A DNA stretch of 64,000 nt from Lycorma delicatula (taxonomy: Eukaryota > Arthropoda > Insecta > Hemiptera > Fulgoridae): contig NC_134455.1 in assembly GCF_047948215.1 (NCBI RefSeq), positions 161,058,575 through 161,122,574 of the forward strand, given 5' to 3'. How positions within the stretch are numbered: the first letter of the stretch is position 1; the number at the start of each line of letters is the position of its first letter. Positions 35,671 to 47,319 of this stretch are shown in pieces. The notes below the pieces were generated by a model. The model saw only the letters and a list, made by a program, of their open reading frames with translations, was not told the DNA's origin and did not search any database. The position numbers and the translations under genes were made by a program.

Positions 35671-36871
35671 CCCGGTGGGCCAAGAATACTTCTTATGAAA
35701 GAAATTTACAATTTTTTTATTATTAAAATGTAATAATATTTTTTTGTTTCAGATTAAACTTAAACAAAAACAAGATTCTTTTGTAAAAATACACCCTCCA
35801 ATAAAGAATAAAGATAGTCACATTTTACTCGGAAAGTCAGAGGAGTGTTTCTGAAACACAATTAAAATTTTGAAAAATTTACAAAACTAGAAAATCACAT
35901 TCTGGCGCGCCATCCGCGCAACGGTTTTGAAATCTGAACAGATGGATCAGTAGGAGGTATAGAAAATAAGGAAGATTTTCCAGAAATAATGAAACTGAGT
36001 CTGTAAGGAACAGTGTACCGAAGAATGTCAACACGAAATCGTTTCATTCAGTACGGGCATTAATCGAACATCATTGCACAGAATATTGCTCAAGGATTTA
36101 AAGGTTTTCCTCACAAAATCCAGTTAGCCCATGAAACTCGAATGACTACGCATTACGCCTGGAAAAGGCGGCAGTTCATCATCACTGACGATTCCTTTTT
36201 GCCTAATTTGTAAATAAGTCACGAAGTCCATTTCCACCTAGCGGCTACGTCAAAAAATAAAATGCTCATTTTTGAGGTACTGTCAATTCCCAAATTACAC
36301 ATGAAAGTCCTTTACAGTCACAGAAAGTTACGGTGTGGTACGCTCTTTCTGAACAATGAATTATCGGGCCGTATTTTTTTACCAAGAAAATGGTGTTTCG
36401 GGGATAGTGAATAGCGATAGATATCAGCAAACGCTTGAAAAATGTTTCATTCCGGATCTTGAATTTAACGTCTATGAGACCTGGTTCCAGCAAGACGGAG
36501 CCACGGCTCACACCAGCAGAGCCTCAATGTCGTTCCTTAAATAAAAATTTTGAAATCGAACAATTTCGAAAAATTTAGATTTTTGTTGGTCTCCAAGGAC
36601 ACCGGATTTGATGGCTCCTGATTTTTTTCTTTAGGATTATTTCAAAAAAAAGGTTTATGTAAATAAGCCACCCAATTAAAAAGGGTTAAAAAACAACATT
36701 CGAGTTGAAAGAGCGGCAGTGGTCAGCATTTAAAATATATTATTTTCAAAACCTAATCCAGTAAATCATATTTTGACAAAAATTTAATTTAAAGAAAAAA
36801 TTTAGTTTTGAGTTAATTTGTAATGTTTTATCAAAAACGAAGTTGAGAAGTTGTTACCTTTGGCTCACCTG
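35671..36871 (+). mobile_element. Mariner-like DNA transposon, heavily decayed
   Basis: The length is about 1.2 kb. The left end CCCGGTGGGCCAAGAATACT and the reverse complement of the right end (CAGGTGAGCCAAAGGTAACA) align as imperfect terminal inverted repeats. TA flanks the element at 35669-35670 and 36872-36873. The interior has transposase similarity on the plus strand. Confidence 0.65.
36080..36720 (+). pseudogene. Mariner-like transposase remnant
   Basis: Pieces in order: TSLHRILL, then LKVFPHKIQLAHETRMTTHY (the linker after the DNA-binding domain, where related transposases read HPYKIQL--EL); EVHFHLAATS where SDEAHFxLNG is expected, the catalytic SD being lost; GVSGIVNSDRYQQTLEKCFI; ETWFQQDGATAHTSRASMSF at 36477-36536, with the second catalytic Asp (QQDG) intact; and, after a TAA, weak PDLMAPDFFL, then KKKVYVNKPP. 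Several stops and frameshifts are present. The N-terminal helix-turn-helix is no longer recognisable. It belongs to the same superfamily as the other three elements but is not a close copy of any of them. Confidence 0.75.
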
Positions 36872-36947
36872 TATTTAAAATGATGTAATTACAAAAATAC
36901 TTTAACAGCAGCAATTTTCAACAATGAGCACAAAAATAATTTAAGGA

Positions 36948-37012
36948 TCAGGATAGCCGAGTTATAAGATTGTTTAATTTGAAGATACCGGATCAAATCT
37001 AGTTCAAATAAT
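36948..37012 (+). repeat. Decayed tRNA-Leu-like sequence (SINE head or tRNA pseudogene)
   Basis: GATCAGGATAGCCGAGTTAT followed by AAGATTG resembles the D-arm/A-box region of tRNA-Leu (GTCAGGATGGCCGAG). ACCGGATCAAATCTAG resembles a T-arm/B box. The interval is only about 60 nt, so arms are missing and it cannot be a working tRNA. It could be chance similarity. Confidence 0.35.
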
Positions 37013-37932
37013 TTAAAACTAATAAAAAAGATCAATCTTACCATTCGATTTAAATAATAGATCAAATTTCATCAATTTGATAAAAAATCTTTCAACTCAA
37101 TACTGATGCGGAGTAGCGGAAAACAATAGTGAATTATTTCAATCCAGTTCGATGATATTTGGTTACCAGTTGTAGAGATATGCACATGCAGCTTATTTAA
37201 AAATGGCAGTCGTGCGCCAGGAGCATATCTTAGAAAAGAATCGTGCGGTTCTGGGTTTTTTGTGTTCATAGGACGTGTGTAAAAGTGCTCCAAACTTTAC
37301 TTTGCAGTGTTCAGTACTATTTCATATCTGTAGTAGAGCACTATTTTCAAATAAGGATATTCGAATTCTGCGGGGAATAAAGCGTAACGTAAAACTTAGA
37401 TAAAAAAAAAGATTTCAGATAATGTTTGTTGACTTTTAATAGCCAGCCAGAACATCGGGACTTTCCGGTGAGCTATGAGCAAGACAAAATTATTTTTGCT
37501 GCAGTTAGTAATAAAAAGTGTTAAAATAAAATGCTAGCCTCTTGAAATACCAGTCAGACCGCAAATTTATTCGCACTATCATGTCGTGGTTGTTTGCAGG
37601 AAGTGGTTTGCTTTCCGTCAATCACTCAAACGATTTAAGGTCTGTTAAGATAAAAAAAATTGATTTCCATCGCATTTTAGTTAGTATTTGTTTATTAACC
37701 GTTTTAAGAAACATACCTTGCTGCAGAAGAGTGCAAAGCTAAAACGGTTAGCACACCTGATCAATCAAGTCTTATCTGCTTTAAGGGACACTCACTCGCC
37801 TTCATCGCATAACGTCAGTAATCCCGAAACATATTAGCTAACTAAACTAACTTAAAAATAAACCGGTTTCACTTGTGTCATATCTTTTCATTTTTTATGA
37901 TCTTAAGCCATTGCGAATTAATTTTTTTTCTT
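37013..37932. other. Unassigned AT-rich DNA
   Basis: The short frames near 37072-37293 and 37542-37742 have no recognisable motif. No repeat is seen within the window. Confidence 0.4.
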
Positions 37933-37986
37933 TATTTTCACCTACGGGACGACCGTTAGGTATTGCTTCAGAGGATGAGATGAATG
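37933..37986 (-). mobile_element. tRNA-derived SINE, copy 3 (3' fragment)
   Basis: CCTACGGGACGACCGTTAGG, then TATTGCTTCAGAGGATGAGA matches the 3'-terminal part of the SINE family on the minus strand. Only about 50 bp remain. Confidence 0.65.
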
Positions 37987-38344
37987 ACAATTTTTTTATT
38001 TTAAATGAAAACATTAATTTTAAATTTTCGTTTTTCTTAATTGCATTCTTTAGAATCACGACACGAATAAAAACTAACAGAACATGAAAATTTTATTAAA
38101 AAATCCAAGAATAGAAAATTAGACCATTAAAGATTAAAACAAATTCTAAAGACTTACATTACAATAAGACATAACTGAAGAGCATTTGAGACGCGATAAT
38201 TCAGTTGAAGGTGGTATAAACCGCGCAGACTGAACAATCAAATTTCAATTCAGCGGCATTTATATTACAGAAGAACTACAGCCACGTAATAAGATAAAAA
38301 AAGAAACAACCCTGTATTTACAGAATGTTTGCGTATACCTTATC
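37987..38344. other. AT-rich non-coding DNA
   Basis: There is no recognisable feature. Confidence 0.4.
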
Positions 38345-38894
38345 TGTAAAAACAAATTACAATAATAATTAATAAATAATAATAATTATTAATAAATCAA
38401 TATATTTAAATTGAAAAAAAAAAGTTAAAGAAAAAAGGAATTGAATTCGAACAGATGTGCTTTCCCCTTGTAAGAGCTAAATATTTCATTAATTAAAATT
38501 CTATTTGGCTATAACTGTGGAATCAATGAGAACAAGTACCACTTATGATATATCGTTAAAAAGCTCTCGACGAGGGCTTATTACTACAGTTAAGATAATG
38601 TCCAAAATCCAAATGTTATGGATTTTTGGCTTTTTTGGACACTTTTGGTCCAGTCGATAGCAATCAAAAGGGGAGACGCACAACTAGATGTTACAATAGT
38701 CCTAAATCCAAAATTTCAACAACCTACGGCTAATCGTTTTTGAGTTATGCGAGATATGCACATACGTACGTACAGACGTCACACCGAAAGTAGTCAAAAT
38801 GGATTCAGGGATTGTCTAAATATTTCCGTTGAAATCTGAAAACCGAAATTTTTCGCGATCACAATCTTCCTTTACTTCGTACAATGAAGTAAAA
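38345..38894 (-). repeat. Interspersed ~670-bp non-coding repeat, copy C (truncated)
   Basis: This is a minus-strand copy with the same block order as copies A and B. The plus-strand text includes CTACGGCTAATCGTTTTTGA, TTTTTCGCGATCACAATCTT and CCTTTACTTCGTACAATGAA. It lacks the last ~170 bp present in A and B, where it runs into a (TAA)n tract. Confidence 0.82.
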
Positions 38895-39305
38895 TACAAT
38901 GAAAAATATACTTATATTTTTACAGTTAAAATTTTATCAAATAATTAATGTGGCTAGAAAGTAAATAAAAATTAATTTATAAAATATACTAAATAGATTT
39001 CAGTAAAAAATTAATTATTATAAGTTTAAATTAACTTTAAAAAAAGTTTACAGAAAGGTAATTTACATCTAAGGTAAATACATCTAAATTTAGGCTATTC
39101 TTGCATATTACAGATTACATATTATAATATAAAATACAAAAATACATCATACATCCGTCATACATTTTATAATAATACGAAAATAATGATTGTAATATAC
39201 AAAAAAAAAAAGAAGAAAAAAACTTTTATTTACAGTCGCATCAATAATTAAAGACATTAGCGACTTTTCAGTGTAATGTAACTAACTCTATACCGGTAAA
39301 CGTGT
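38895..39305. other. AT-rich non-coding DNA
   Basis: There is no recognisable feature. Poly(A)-rich stretches are present at 39200-39225. Confidence 0.4.
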
Positions 39306-39507
39306 AGTCTTGCGCAAACTCAGGCCGACATTGCTGAGGTGTGTGGTTAATTTAAACCCAACCGCCAAAGAACACCGGTATCTACGATCTAGTATTCATA
39401 TCCGAATAAAAGTAACTTCTTTTATTAGGATTTGAACCTGAGAACTTCGAAATCAACTGATTTACGACGACTAGTTTACAAGTAGACTAACCCGGTGGGT
39501 AATAAAA
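39306..39507 (-). mobile_element. tRNA-derived SINE, copy 4, abutting a mariner-like element
   Basis: The plus-strand text includes GTGTGGTTAATTTAAACCCA, ATCTACGATCTAGTATTCAT, the B box as GATTTGAACCT (39429) and the head end TAACCCGGTGGGT. The 3' terminal ~80 bp of the family are missing or scrambled. The head end lies directly against the terminal repeat of the transposon at 39510. Confidence 0.8.
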
Positions 39508-39509
39508 TA

Positions 39510-40797
39510 CAAAGCGTTTCATAATGTTCTTCGGAGTTTCGAAAATTCATTAACAAAAAACTATTTCACTCATAATAATAAAAAAAGTACTGTACGAAAA
39601 AGTACTTCAAATAGTTTTTCCACATATACTAGGCAGTTAGTAAACCATTTGCTCGCTAGACGTCGACAGTAGAGAAAATGGCTGCTACGGGAAGCGAGAA
39701 GTCGATTTGTGTGTTAGAATTTCACTTGTCAAAGTTAGTAATTTCTGTGCAACGTGCGTTTCGGTTGAAATTTCATAAGGAGCCACCAAGTGACAATTCA
39801 ATTCGTGCATGGTATAAACAATTCAGTGAAACCGGTTGCTTGTGCAAGCGAAAATCAACTGGTCGTCCATCACCCTCAGAAGTCAATGTCGAACGTGTGC
39901 GTGCAAGTTTCATTCGCAGCCCGTCAAAATCGACTGCGGCTGCAGGCAGAGAATTAGGAAATCCGAAAACAACAGTGTGAAGAGTTCTCCGTAAACGTTT
40001 ATTATGCAAACCGTACCGTCTTCAATTAATTCAGCGTCTTTCTGATGGAGATAAAACACGTAGGCTCGATTTTTGTTTACAGTTACAGGAAAAGATGTTG
40101 TTAGATGAAGGTTTTCTAAACAAGATAATTTTCAGCGATGAAGTTACTTTCCGTATTAGCGGCAAAGTAAACCGTCATAACGTGCGAGTTTGGGGAACTG
40201 AAAACACACGCTTATGTGGAACACATTCGGGATTCTCCGAAAGTAAACGTTTTTTGTGCGATCTCTCGTAAGGCAGAGTATGGGCCGTTCTTTTTTATGA
40301 AAACGACAGTAACCGGCATGATATATCTGGACATGTTACAATTACGGCTTATGCCTCAACGACTTCATTTTCCAGCAAGATGGTTGTCCTGCCCATTTTC
40401 ATAACGAGGTTCAACAGTACCTTAACGCAACATTACTTCGCCGCTGGATAGGACGTGCGTCTGAAAAAGACCAACACATTATGCCGTGGCCACCAAGATC
40501 ACCAGACCTCACGCCATGTGATTACTTTCTCTGGGGTTACGTGAAAGACAATGTGTTTATCCCACCAATGCCGCACGATATCGCTGAGCTAAAGGATCGC
40601 ATAATCAATGCAATCAACTCTATCGAAAATGAAATGTTAGAACGAGTTTGGCAAGAACTAGACTTTCGTGTTGATGTGTGCGTGTCACCAGAAGAGCACA
40701 TTCCCTGCAACACCTCGTACAACTTTCATTTAGGTAATTGAAATACTTTTTTTGTACTGAATTTTTGTAACTCCTACAAACATTATGAAACGCCCTG
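39510..40797 (+). mobile_element. Mariner-like DNA transposon with conserved ends and catalytic triad
   Basis: The length is 1288 bp. Left end CAAAGCGTTTCATAATGTTC and reverse-complemented right end CAGGGCGTTTCATAATGTTT start terminal inverted repeats of about 55 bp, which continue through GGAGTTxCxAAAATTCAxTA. TA flanks the element at 39508-39509 and 40798-40799. The transposase frame fills the interior and has only three obvious lesions. It is the best-preserved DNA transposon in the window. Confidence 0.88.
39678..40741 (+). pseudogene. Mariner-like transposase with DDD triad, three lesions
   Basis: The start ATG at 39678 opens the frame 168 bp inside the left end. N-terminal helix-turn-helix: VQRAFRLKFHKEPPSDNSIR, then AWYKQFSETGCL, then KSTGRPSPSE. 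The linker reads RVLRKRLLCKPYRLQLIQRL. Catalytic domain: NKIIFSDEVTFRISGKVNRH (first Asp), NDFIFQQDGCPAHF (second Asp, 40357-40398) and WPPRSPDLTPCDYFLWGYVK (third Asp). There are 46 residues between the second Asp and the Asp of TPCD. The product would be about 350 aa. Lesions: TGA at 39978-39980 (Trp codon expected in TVWRVL), a frameshift near 40205 and a second near 40355. The frame ends at TGA 40739-40741. Not functional as it stands. Confidence 0.88.
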
Positions 40798-40799
40798 TA

Positions 40800-41199
40800 T
40801 TTAAAATATTATGAATAGTATATATACATAATTATTACATAATAGAAAAAATTTTTTCATAATAAAAGTAAAAATAACTATTAACAAATAATGTACTTTA
40901 AAAAAAAAATAGTAATAATATTAACGCAGAAAAAAAAATACGTAATTTACCAGTATAATGTATAACGAGCGAAAAAATGTCTAAAATAAAGAAGAGATCC
41001 ATTTTTTTTAATAAAAATGAATAGGTTCCAGAATCAAAGGTCGGTCAATAAAACCATCTCATTTCTTAGCTAATGGTGCAGAAAAGAATAATGTAGACAT
41101 CACAACCGAACACCTTAAATTTAGAACATCACTGAAAATAAGATAACTATAATAACAGAATTGGCTGGTGAGTCATCCATTAGATTACAGCTTTTAAGT
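40800..41199. other. AT-rich non-coding DNA
   Basis: There is no feature I can support. Confidence 0.4.
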
Positions 41200-41285
41200 T
41201 TTTTGAACCGAGAATTCAAACCTGCCATACTTAAAGCCTCGCACATCAGAAAGCCATGCTCTATCACTAAGCTATTCTACCGAAA
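41200..41285 (-). repeat. tRNA-like sequence (tRNA-derived SINE head or tRNA pseudogene)
   Basis: The minus strand reads GAATAGCTTAGTGATAGAGC (A-box-like, TAGCTTAGTGATAGAGCA). About 38 nt later comes GGTTTGAATTC (B-box-like), 41212-41222 on the plus strand. The A-B spacing fits a tRNA. The acceptor stem does not close convincingly, so I do not call a functional tRNA gene. The sequence differs from the main SINE family here. Confidence 0.5.
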
Positions 41286-41414
41286 TATAAATCATCCGAG
41301 TAAGTATTAATAAATCACGGTTAGCCGGTAAATGGTGAAAGTTATAAATTTCGTATTAAACCAGAAATTTAATTCTTTGGATAATATTAGGGAATAATTT
41401 CCGGTAACAAGAAT

Positions 41415-41449
41415 GTATTCATTCTTTGGTGAAGCCAAAGAATGAATAC
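41415..41449. repeat. Perfect inverted repeat, 15-bp stem and 5-nt loop
   Basis: GTATTCATTCTTTGG at 41415-41429 pairs with CCAAAGAATGAATAC at 41435-41449 around TGAAG. Confidence 0.9.
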
Positions 41450-41689
41450 TATCCGACATACATCGACAGCAGCGACGAAGGGTCTCGTACACCGTCATTA
41501 ACAAAGCTGGAAGTTGGGTTTATCTTCACGGCACTCGTAGAGAGTTTAAATTTAACCCTTCAAGGATAAAATTAGAAATTAATCACTCAGTCTTTAGAAA
41601 ATTTATTACTTGTTTTTCCAGCTAAACAAAATACAAAAAAAATTATTAATTCTTAAAAAAAAGAAAGAGTATTGTAATTTTTTTCCATT

Positions 41690-41974
41690 CCCTTCCCCTT
41701 GGGACCGGACCTAGACCGGCGAAGCATGACTCAATCCCATGGGTGCCTTTGCCTCTAACCTCCCGAGTGACCATGATGGACCCGGCCGGCTATGCCGTTC
41801 CCAGCACGGGATACCACCCAGTCGGCCGGGACTGGGTCTTTTCTAATACCTTGCCTCTAAGCGGAAGTCCCCCTAGAGGGACCTCCACCAGGACTCTAGT
41901 CTTCCATTATGCCTTGCCTCTAAGTGGAGGGCCCCTTAGAGGACCCTCCACCCGGAACTCTGGTCTTTTCATTT
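41690..41974 (+). repeat. GC-rich island with 63-bp tandem units
   Basis: Two units start with CCTTGCCTCTAAGYGGA at 41849 and 41912 (period 63) and share a GAGGRxCCTCCACC core and a TCTRGTCTTTTC-like end. An upstream segment (41743-41845) starts TGCCTTTGCCTCTAACCTCC and also ends GGGTCTTTTC, so it may be a longer, diverged first unit. Base composition is far from the AT-rich surroundings. A frame at 41743-42015 reads through the units (LPLSGSPPRGTSTRTLVF and LPLSGGPLRGPSTRNSGLF), but I recognise no protein family. It may be a fragment of a GC-rich mobile element. Confidence 0.75.
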
Positions 41975-43303
41975 TAATTATTTTCACTGTAAATATTAAA
42001 ACAATTTCACCCTAACGATGAAGTGCTATCCTAGAATGTAATTAAAAACAATTCAAATGGCAGTATTGTTAGCGGTATGAATAGGAAAGTTACTTTTACA
42101 ATACATTTTAAACTGTAACAATTTTTTAATGGTAAGGGCTAATTTCCCAATCTACGAATTGTCATTTACAAAAAAATAAAAAATAATCATCCAAGTATAT
42201 CGGTTGAAATAGTTGAATGAAATACGTGATGAAACTTACAGTTTTTAGCGAGGTACTTTTTTCAAAAATCTGTCAAATAATTTTCATTGTTAAATACGTA
42301 ACGGCATTACCGTTAAACCTCTACCCAGTTAATAAACTATTCACTTAATTTTCTTTTAATAGAAACAATTCTAGTACTACACAAGCTACAAAGCCACAAT
42401 TTTAATACCAAGTTAAACCGTTCTTGAAATATAGGATTATAATACGTCAGTAGCTTTACATACACATAAATATATATGTATATCACAAATACACAGGATT
42501 CTGTAATTAAGAGTTCAGTGTTTTTAAACTCAGGGATCTCAAATTGCCAAGAATACAAAAATCAAGGAATAATTTTTTTTCAAGAGCAGTGAACTATCTC
42601 TCCATGATATATACAACTAACAGGCTTTACGTTTTATATTTTCGCCGGTGGAAACAAAAGTGTAACTAAGTAACAAGATTTATTACAAAATATTTTTGTA
42701 TTTCTTGTTGTATTGAGACCTTAAAAATACCATCGTATGTTTCATTTTGGCTTTACATCTCAAGATAGTATATATAACTTTCCATCACGACATTTGGATA
42801 TCAATAAGTTAATGTTTTGAAAAAAAGATCTGTTGAGCGGTTGGGGAGATATTTAGAAGGATCTATATTTGTATGGGGGCTGAACTCTTCGTAGTTTTAC
42901 CTGTGTTTGTTTTTTAGTTAATAAAAGAAACAATACTTTCAAGAGCAGTTAACAATACTTTCATCGAAATTACAACTGAAAAAAATAAATCACTAAAAAT
43001 AACATAATAAAACGACTGAAAACAGCATCCCTTATTTTAGAAAGACTGTACTTTACATTTTCACCAAATTTGCAAAGATAAGGTCGATATGTATATAAAA
43101 TCATAAAAGAAACTTCTCAGTTGTTTGTGTAATTCTTCATTTACGCTCAATTTAAAATCGAAAACGCAGAACAAAACCTCAATTTGAGATTATATTGAGT
43201 TTGTATCGGTGTACTTACTATATGCGGTTATTTATGAGTCACATTGATGAGCTACTTTAAACTTGATGTTTGTCGGTAGAATCTACTCATTAATCGACGC
43301 ACT

Positions 43304-43307
<4 letters not shown>
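41975..43307. other. AT-rich non-coding DNA
   Basis: There is no recognisable feature. Confidence 0.45.

Positions 43308-43341
<34 letters not shown>
43308..43341. repeat. (AT)n microsatellite
   Basis: About 34 bases of perfect AT alternation are followed by interrupted AT-rich sequence to about 43370. Confidence 0.95.
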
Positions 43342-43347
<6 letters not shown>

Positions 43348-46147
43348 TATATTATATAATTATATATGTTCATTAATACATATTAAATTCTACTATGCAT
43401 AGAGTTTACTATATATTTAGCTACAAGTTTTTCTTAGAATCGAATCCTACACTTTTTACATATGTATCTATGACTTCCTAATCCTCCACCATCAAGAATG
43501 ACTGAATTGAATTGATTTTGAGAGATTGTGTAATAAAATTAATAAATATTTTTATAGAAAGAAGTAATGTTTCAGGAAAGCCAGCAACAAAAATAAGCCT
43601 TATAAAAGTTAAATGAAAAGTAATTCACTTTCAACCTGAATACTTAAAAATAAATGTAATACTTATCTAAACGCGTGGGAAACGAGATAAATCACCGACA
43701 CCGTTAATTAAAATATCTGTCTCCCTCAACAGAAAATCTGCTTGTAGATTATTAAAATTTGATGAGTTTAATTAAAAACCGAGTTACATCAGAAACGGAG
43801 TTTTGTAAAACGGAACAAACATATTACAAGGTTTTCATATACTAAAATTTCACATTCAATTTTTTATCGATACTAAAAGCTGATCGTACATTTTAATGGT
43901 GTAACAGTACAGCAGCAAATATTATCGGATACAGATCGATAACTTTTACGAATAATTTGGTAAAATTCAAAAGCAGTACGTAAAATTTCAGCCGATCAGT
44001 TGGTTAAAATATTAGTTAATCGACGCCGAGATTAATGAAAAACAAACTGCAGAAAACTACATAAATTAACTTTCCATTCTTAACAAAATATTCGTTCACA
44101 AATGTACGACGTTAGTGTAAGATAACACAAATGCGTTATTGCGTATGCCATTGTTTGTTTTCACAACACGTTTCACTCATAGCTTGAGGTGTTTTCCAGG
44201 TTGGGTAACGGATCTGATAAAGGGAAATTTTCACTAAATGGCGGTCTGATCCAGAAATGTTAATAAATAAACAAAACATTTTGAAACTTCGTTTTCTAAT
44301 TGACATAGTAATAAAATTGTTCAGATCTCTTTTATAACTTATTAATAGAGTATTTTTTCTTTATTTTACAAAATATTATAGTGCATTTTTCAATAAAAAC
44401 AGCGTGTGGTAAATAAACTATGTAGTTTTTTATCCGGTTTATAGTTCAATCGGATATTTCCACATACCATACAATTTCAAAGATAGGAGAGATTATTTCG
44501 TTCAAGAACCCTGCACCTATTTTTGGGAAATATTTTCTGTAGAAACAGATATTTTTCTTAGAAAATTATCAAAACTGGTCAGTAAAATTTAATCAGTAAC
44601 GAAATAATTATTAAAAAAAAATTATTGTTAAAAATGCTCCGAAGTCCCGAAATAGTATAGGCAGGAGAAGAGTACATACTGCCTTTCCTTTTCTTTGTTT
44701 TCTGGTGCTGAGGGTCCTTCTCAATATTTATATATATTTTCGTTATATTTGATCATTCTTCCGCATTTTTTGTTCCGTCATAATATAATATGCTTACAGC
44801 AGCTGATCATGTGCGGAAATTTTTAGGTAATAAAATGTATTATTAAAACTATAGATCACAAATTTTAATATACGCAAAAAAGATCCGATTGTAACTAAAA
44901 GAATCGTTTTCAAAATAAAACCGAATTTCCAGCAAAAATTGATGCGAGTTACCTGCTACATGGGAAAAATTTCCTCTTACGAAATTGTATATGCAATATA
45001 AAAATCGTCCTTTGAAATCAAAGAAATATTGTCACTGTAATTTAAAAATTTTTTTAAATATCAAAAACTCTTAAAAATTTATATCAAATGCAGATTCTAT
45101 AGCGTAATTATTCTATGTTAATGGGAAGAAAAATAGAAACAATTTTCTTCTCCTAAGATTAATTCCTATCTCAGAAACAGTTTTCCTAATGTAGAAAAAG
45201 AGTAATACGTAAATTTTCTACTCCTTGGTCTTCATATTCAATGCAATTTTTTATATCATTCAGAGATTTATCGAAGTAAAAATATTCATATCCACCCAGT
45301 CGAAAGAAATTAATAAGCAAATGTAACCACAATATAACTAAATAATGCTATTTAATAAAATGAATATTCAAATCGATAACTATGAAGACAATAATAATAA
45401 ATACAAAAATGGTTGAATACTTGTTGAATTGATGAGCTGTTACACAAGATATTGTGAGTTTGAAAGAAATAAGATATTATAAAAGCATAAAAAATGAAAT
45501 ATAAGTTTCTGTCAAGGTAAAATCCCTGCTGCTTCTCCAATTTTCATAAAATGTTTACGCGGAAGGAAAAGAAAAAAAGGATTAGGTATTTAAGAGCGTA
45601 TTGAGAAAGATATGCTGTATAAAAGAACGAACTCAGAGAGAAACCCTGGAGACACAAAAATGGAATTGAACGACATTTCGTCTAATAGCAAAAAATAAGT
45701 GAAAGATTTCATAATCTGAAGTAGCATTTGGTTGTAATTGTGTAATCTATACAAAAAAAAAAAGATAGAAAAGTGCCAAAAATCGAGTTAAACCACGTTT
45801 TGCTCAATAAATGACGAAATGAAAAATTTAATATTCTGCAATGTAGTTAAAAATGAATTTAAAGAATCTAACGAAAAAGAAAACGTTCACAGGGATGAGC
45901 ATCGTTCAAAAAGAAAAGTTGAAATTAATATAACCGATTTCAAAATAAGAGGTTACGTATTCGATCCATGTATTACTTTTCCGTCTAGATAGCTGTTGGG
46001 TAAAGTAAACAAAAATAAAAGAACACACAGCTCGTGTTTGCCAAAAGAAGTTGGACTTTAATTATAGAAAAAACAACTAAACTTTTTCATAAATCATAAC
46101 CTTAAAAACTTGAATGCAATTATGCAATAAACATAACTTAATTCTAT
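43342..46147. other. AT-rich non-coding DNA
   Basis: This block of about 2.8 kb has no recognisable coding or repeat similarity. All frames are short. Confidence 0.45.
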
Positions 46148-46475
46148 ACAGAATTTATACAAGAAATATCAACTTAACTCAACATATGAATAATAATAAT
46201 ACATAACAAATACATATATCAAATAATCAAGTTGAAAATATAAAATATCAAATAATCTACAATTGAAACATAGCCTGAAAAACAAAGGAATATAAAACAC
46301 CTTTTTTACAATCATATACTTAAACGAAATAAAATGAAATTACGAGACAAATTTAACTTAAGTCAATACAGAATTTATGCAAATAATATCGGCTGAAACA
46401 ATATATAAATTCTAATAATAAGCGACAAAAACATAAATATACATGTTTCAAATAATCAATTTGAAAATATTGCAT
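46148..46475. repeat. Two diverged direct repeats, ~220-bp period
   Basis: ACAGAATTTATACAAGAAAT at 46148 and ACAGAATTTATGCAAATAAT at 46368 begin similar stretches. Both continue to ATACATATATCAAATAATCA / ATACATGTTTCAAATAATCA and (A/T)TTGAAAATAT. The units are diverged and AT-rich. Confidence 0.65.
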
Positions 46476-46847
46476 TAAAAAACGTGGCTAAAAACAGTTT
46501 AAATAACTAAATACATTATTATTCAAACTACAGGAAGGAATACAAAAACAATAAATATTACGAGAACAAAGGACAATAATTACAGAGAAGTTCACAAATA
46601 CGACTTCACTTCAGGAGATATAATTTTTAGATAAAATAAGAAACGTAACATGAACTCAGTACATGAATAAATAAGAATTAATCTCGGCGATTAACAAATA
46701 ACATTAAATTGAATGATAAAGTCAAGTACAATAAAAACAAATTGTAATAAGTAAGCACATAAAATATTTTGCACATGAACAATAATAACATAACCTTATC
46801 TAAGCCACCTGATGTGACTACACTTGAGTGAAGAAATGGTTTTTTAA

Positions 46848-47095
46848 ACCAAACTTGAAATTGAAATGCATAATTAACTGAATATTTCACAAATTTTACT
46901 AATAACGTAACTGTTCACTATAATAAATAATGAATGATTTGAACATGCCTTAATTAACACATGAATATTGGTAAAAAATGAACTCGTGAAAGTTAAAGTG
47001 CACATATACATACAGTTTATCCTTGGCGTAGTCTACAATGGCAAATCAAAAATAACAGAGGTAACAATTTGTGATTAGAAGTTGAATAATATGTA
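46848..47095 (+). repeat. Left arm of a 248-bp near-perfect inverted duplication
   Basis: It runs from ACCAAACTTGAAATTGAAAT to GAAGTTGAATAATATGTA. It is the reverse complement of 47370-47617 at 247 of 248 positions; the only difference I find is C in CTGTTCAC versus T in the other arm. Confidence 0.95.
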
Positions 47096-47130
47096 GCACC
47101 TCAGATATGTAGCAACGACTTTGAAGAGAA

Positions 47131-47146
47131 TTTGCATCGATGCAAA
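47131..47146. repeat. 16-bp perfect palindrome in the inverted-repeat spacer
   Basis: TTTGCATCGATGCAAA is its own reverse complement. Confidence 0.9.
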
Positions 47147-47319
47147 ATGTAATCAGCAGCTGGAGAAGATTCGGCGTCGATAGAATTGGCAGTTTGTAGT
47201 GATTGAAACACATTCAACAGAGACGTAATATACTGAATTTGAAAATTAGCTTATCAAAGAAACGAGGCTAGACGAAACATAGAAATCTGCAAAATTCACA
47301 AAAGCTGACGAGAAGAGGA

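Noticed and set aside
41200..41285. Functional tRNA gene on the minus strand
   Set aside because: The box motifs are present but degenerate, and the acceptor stem does not pair convincingly.
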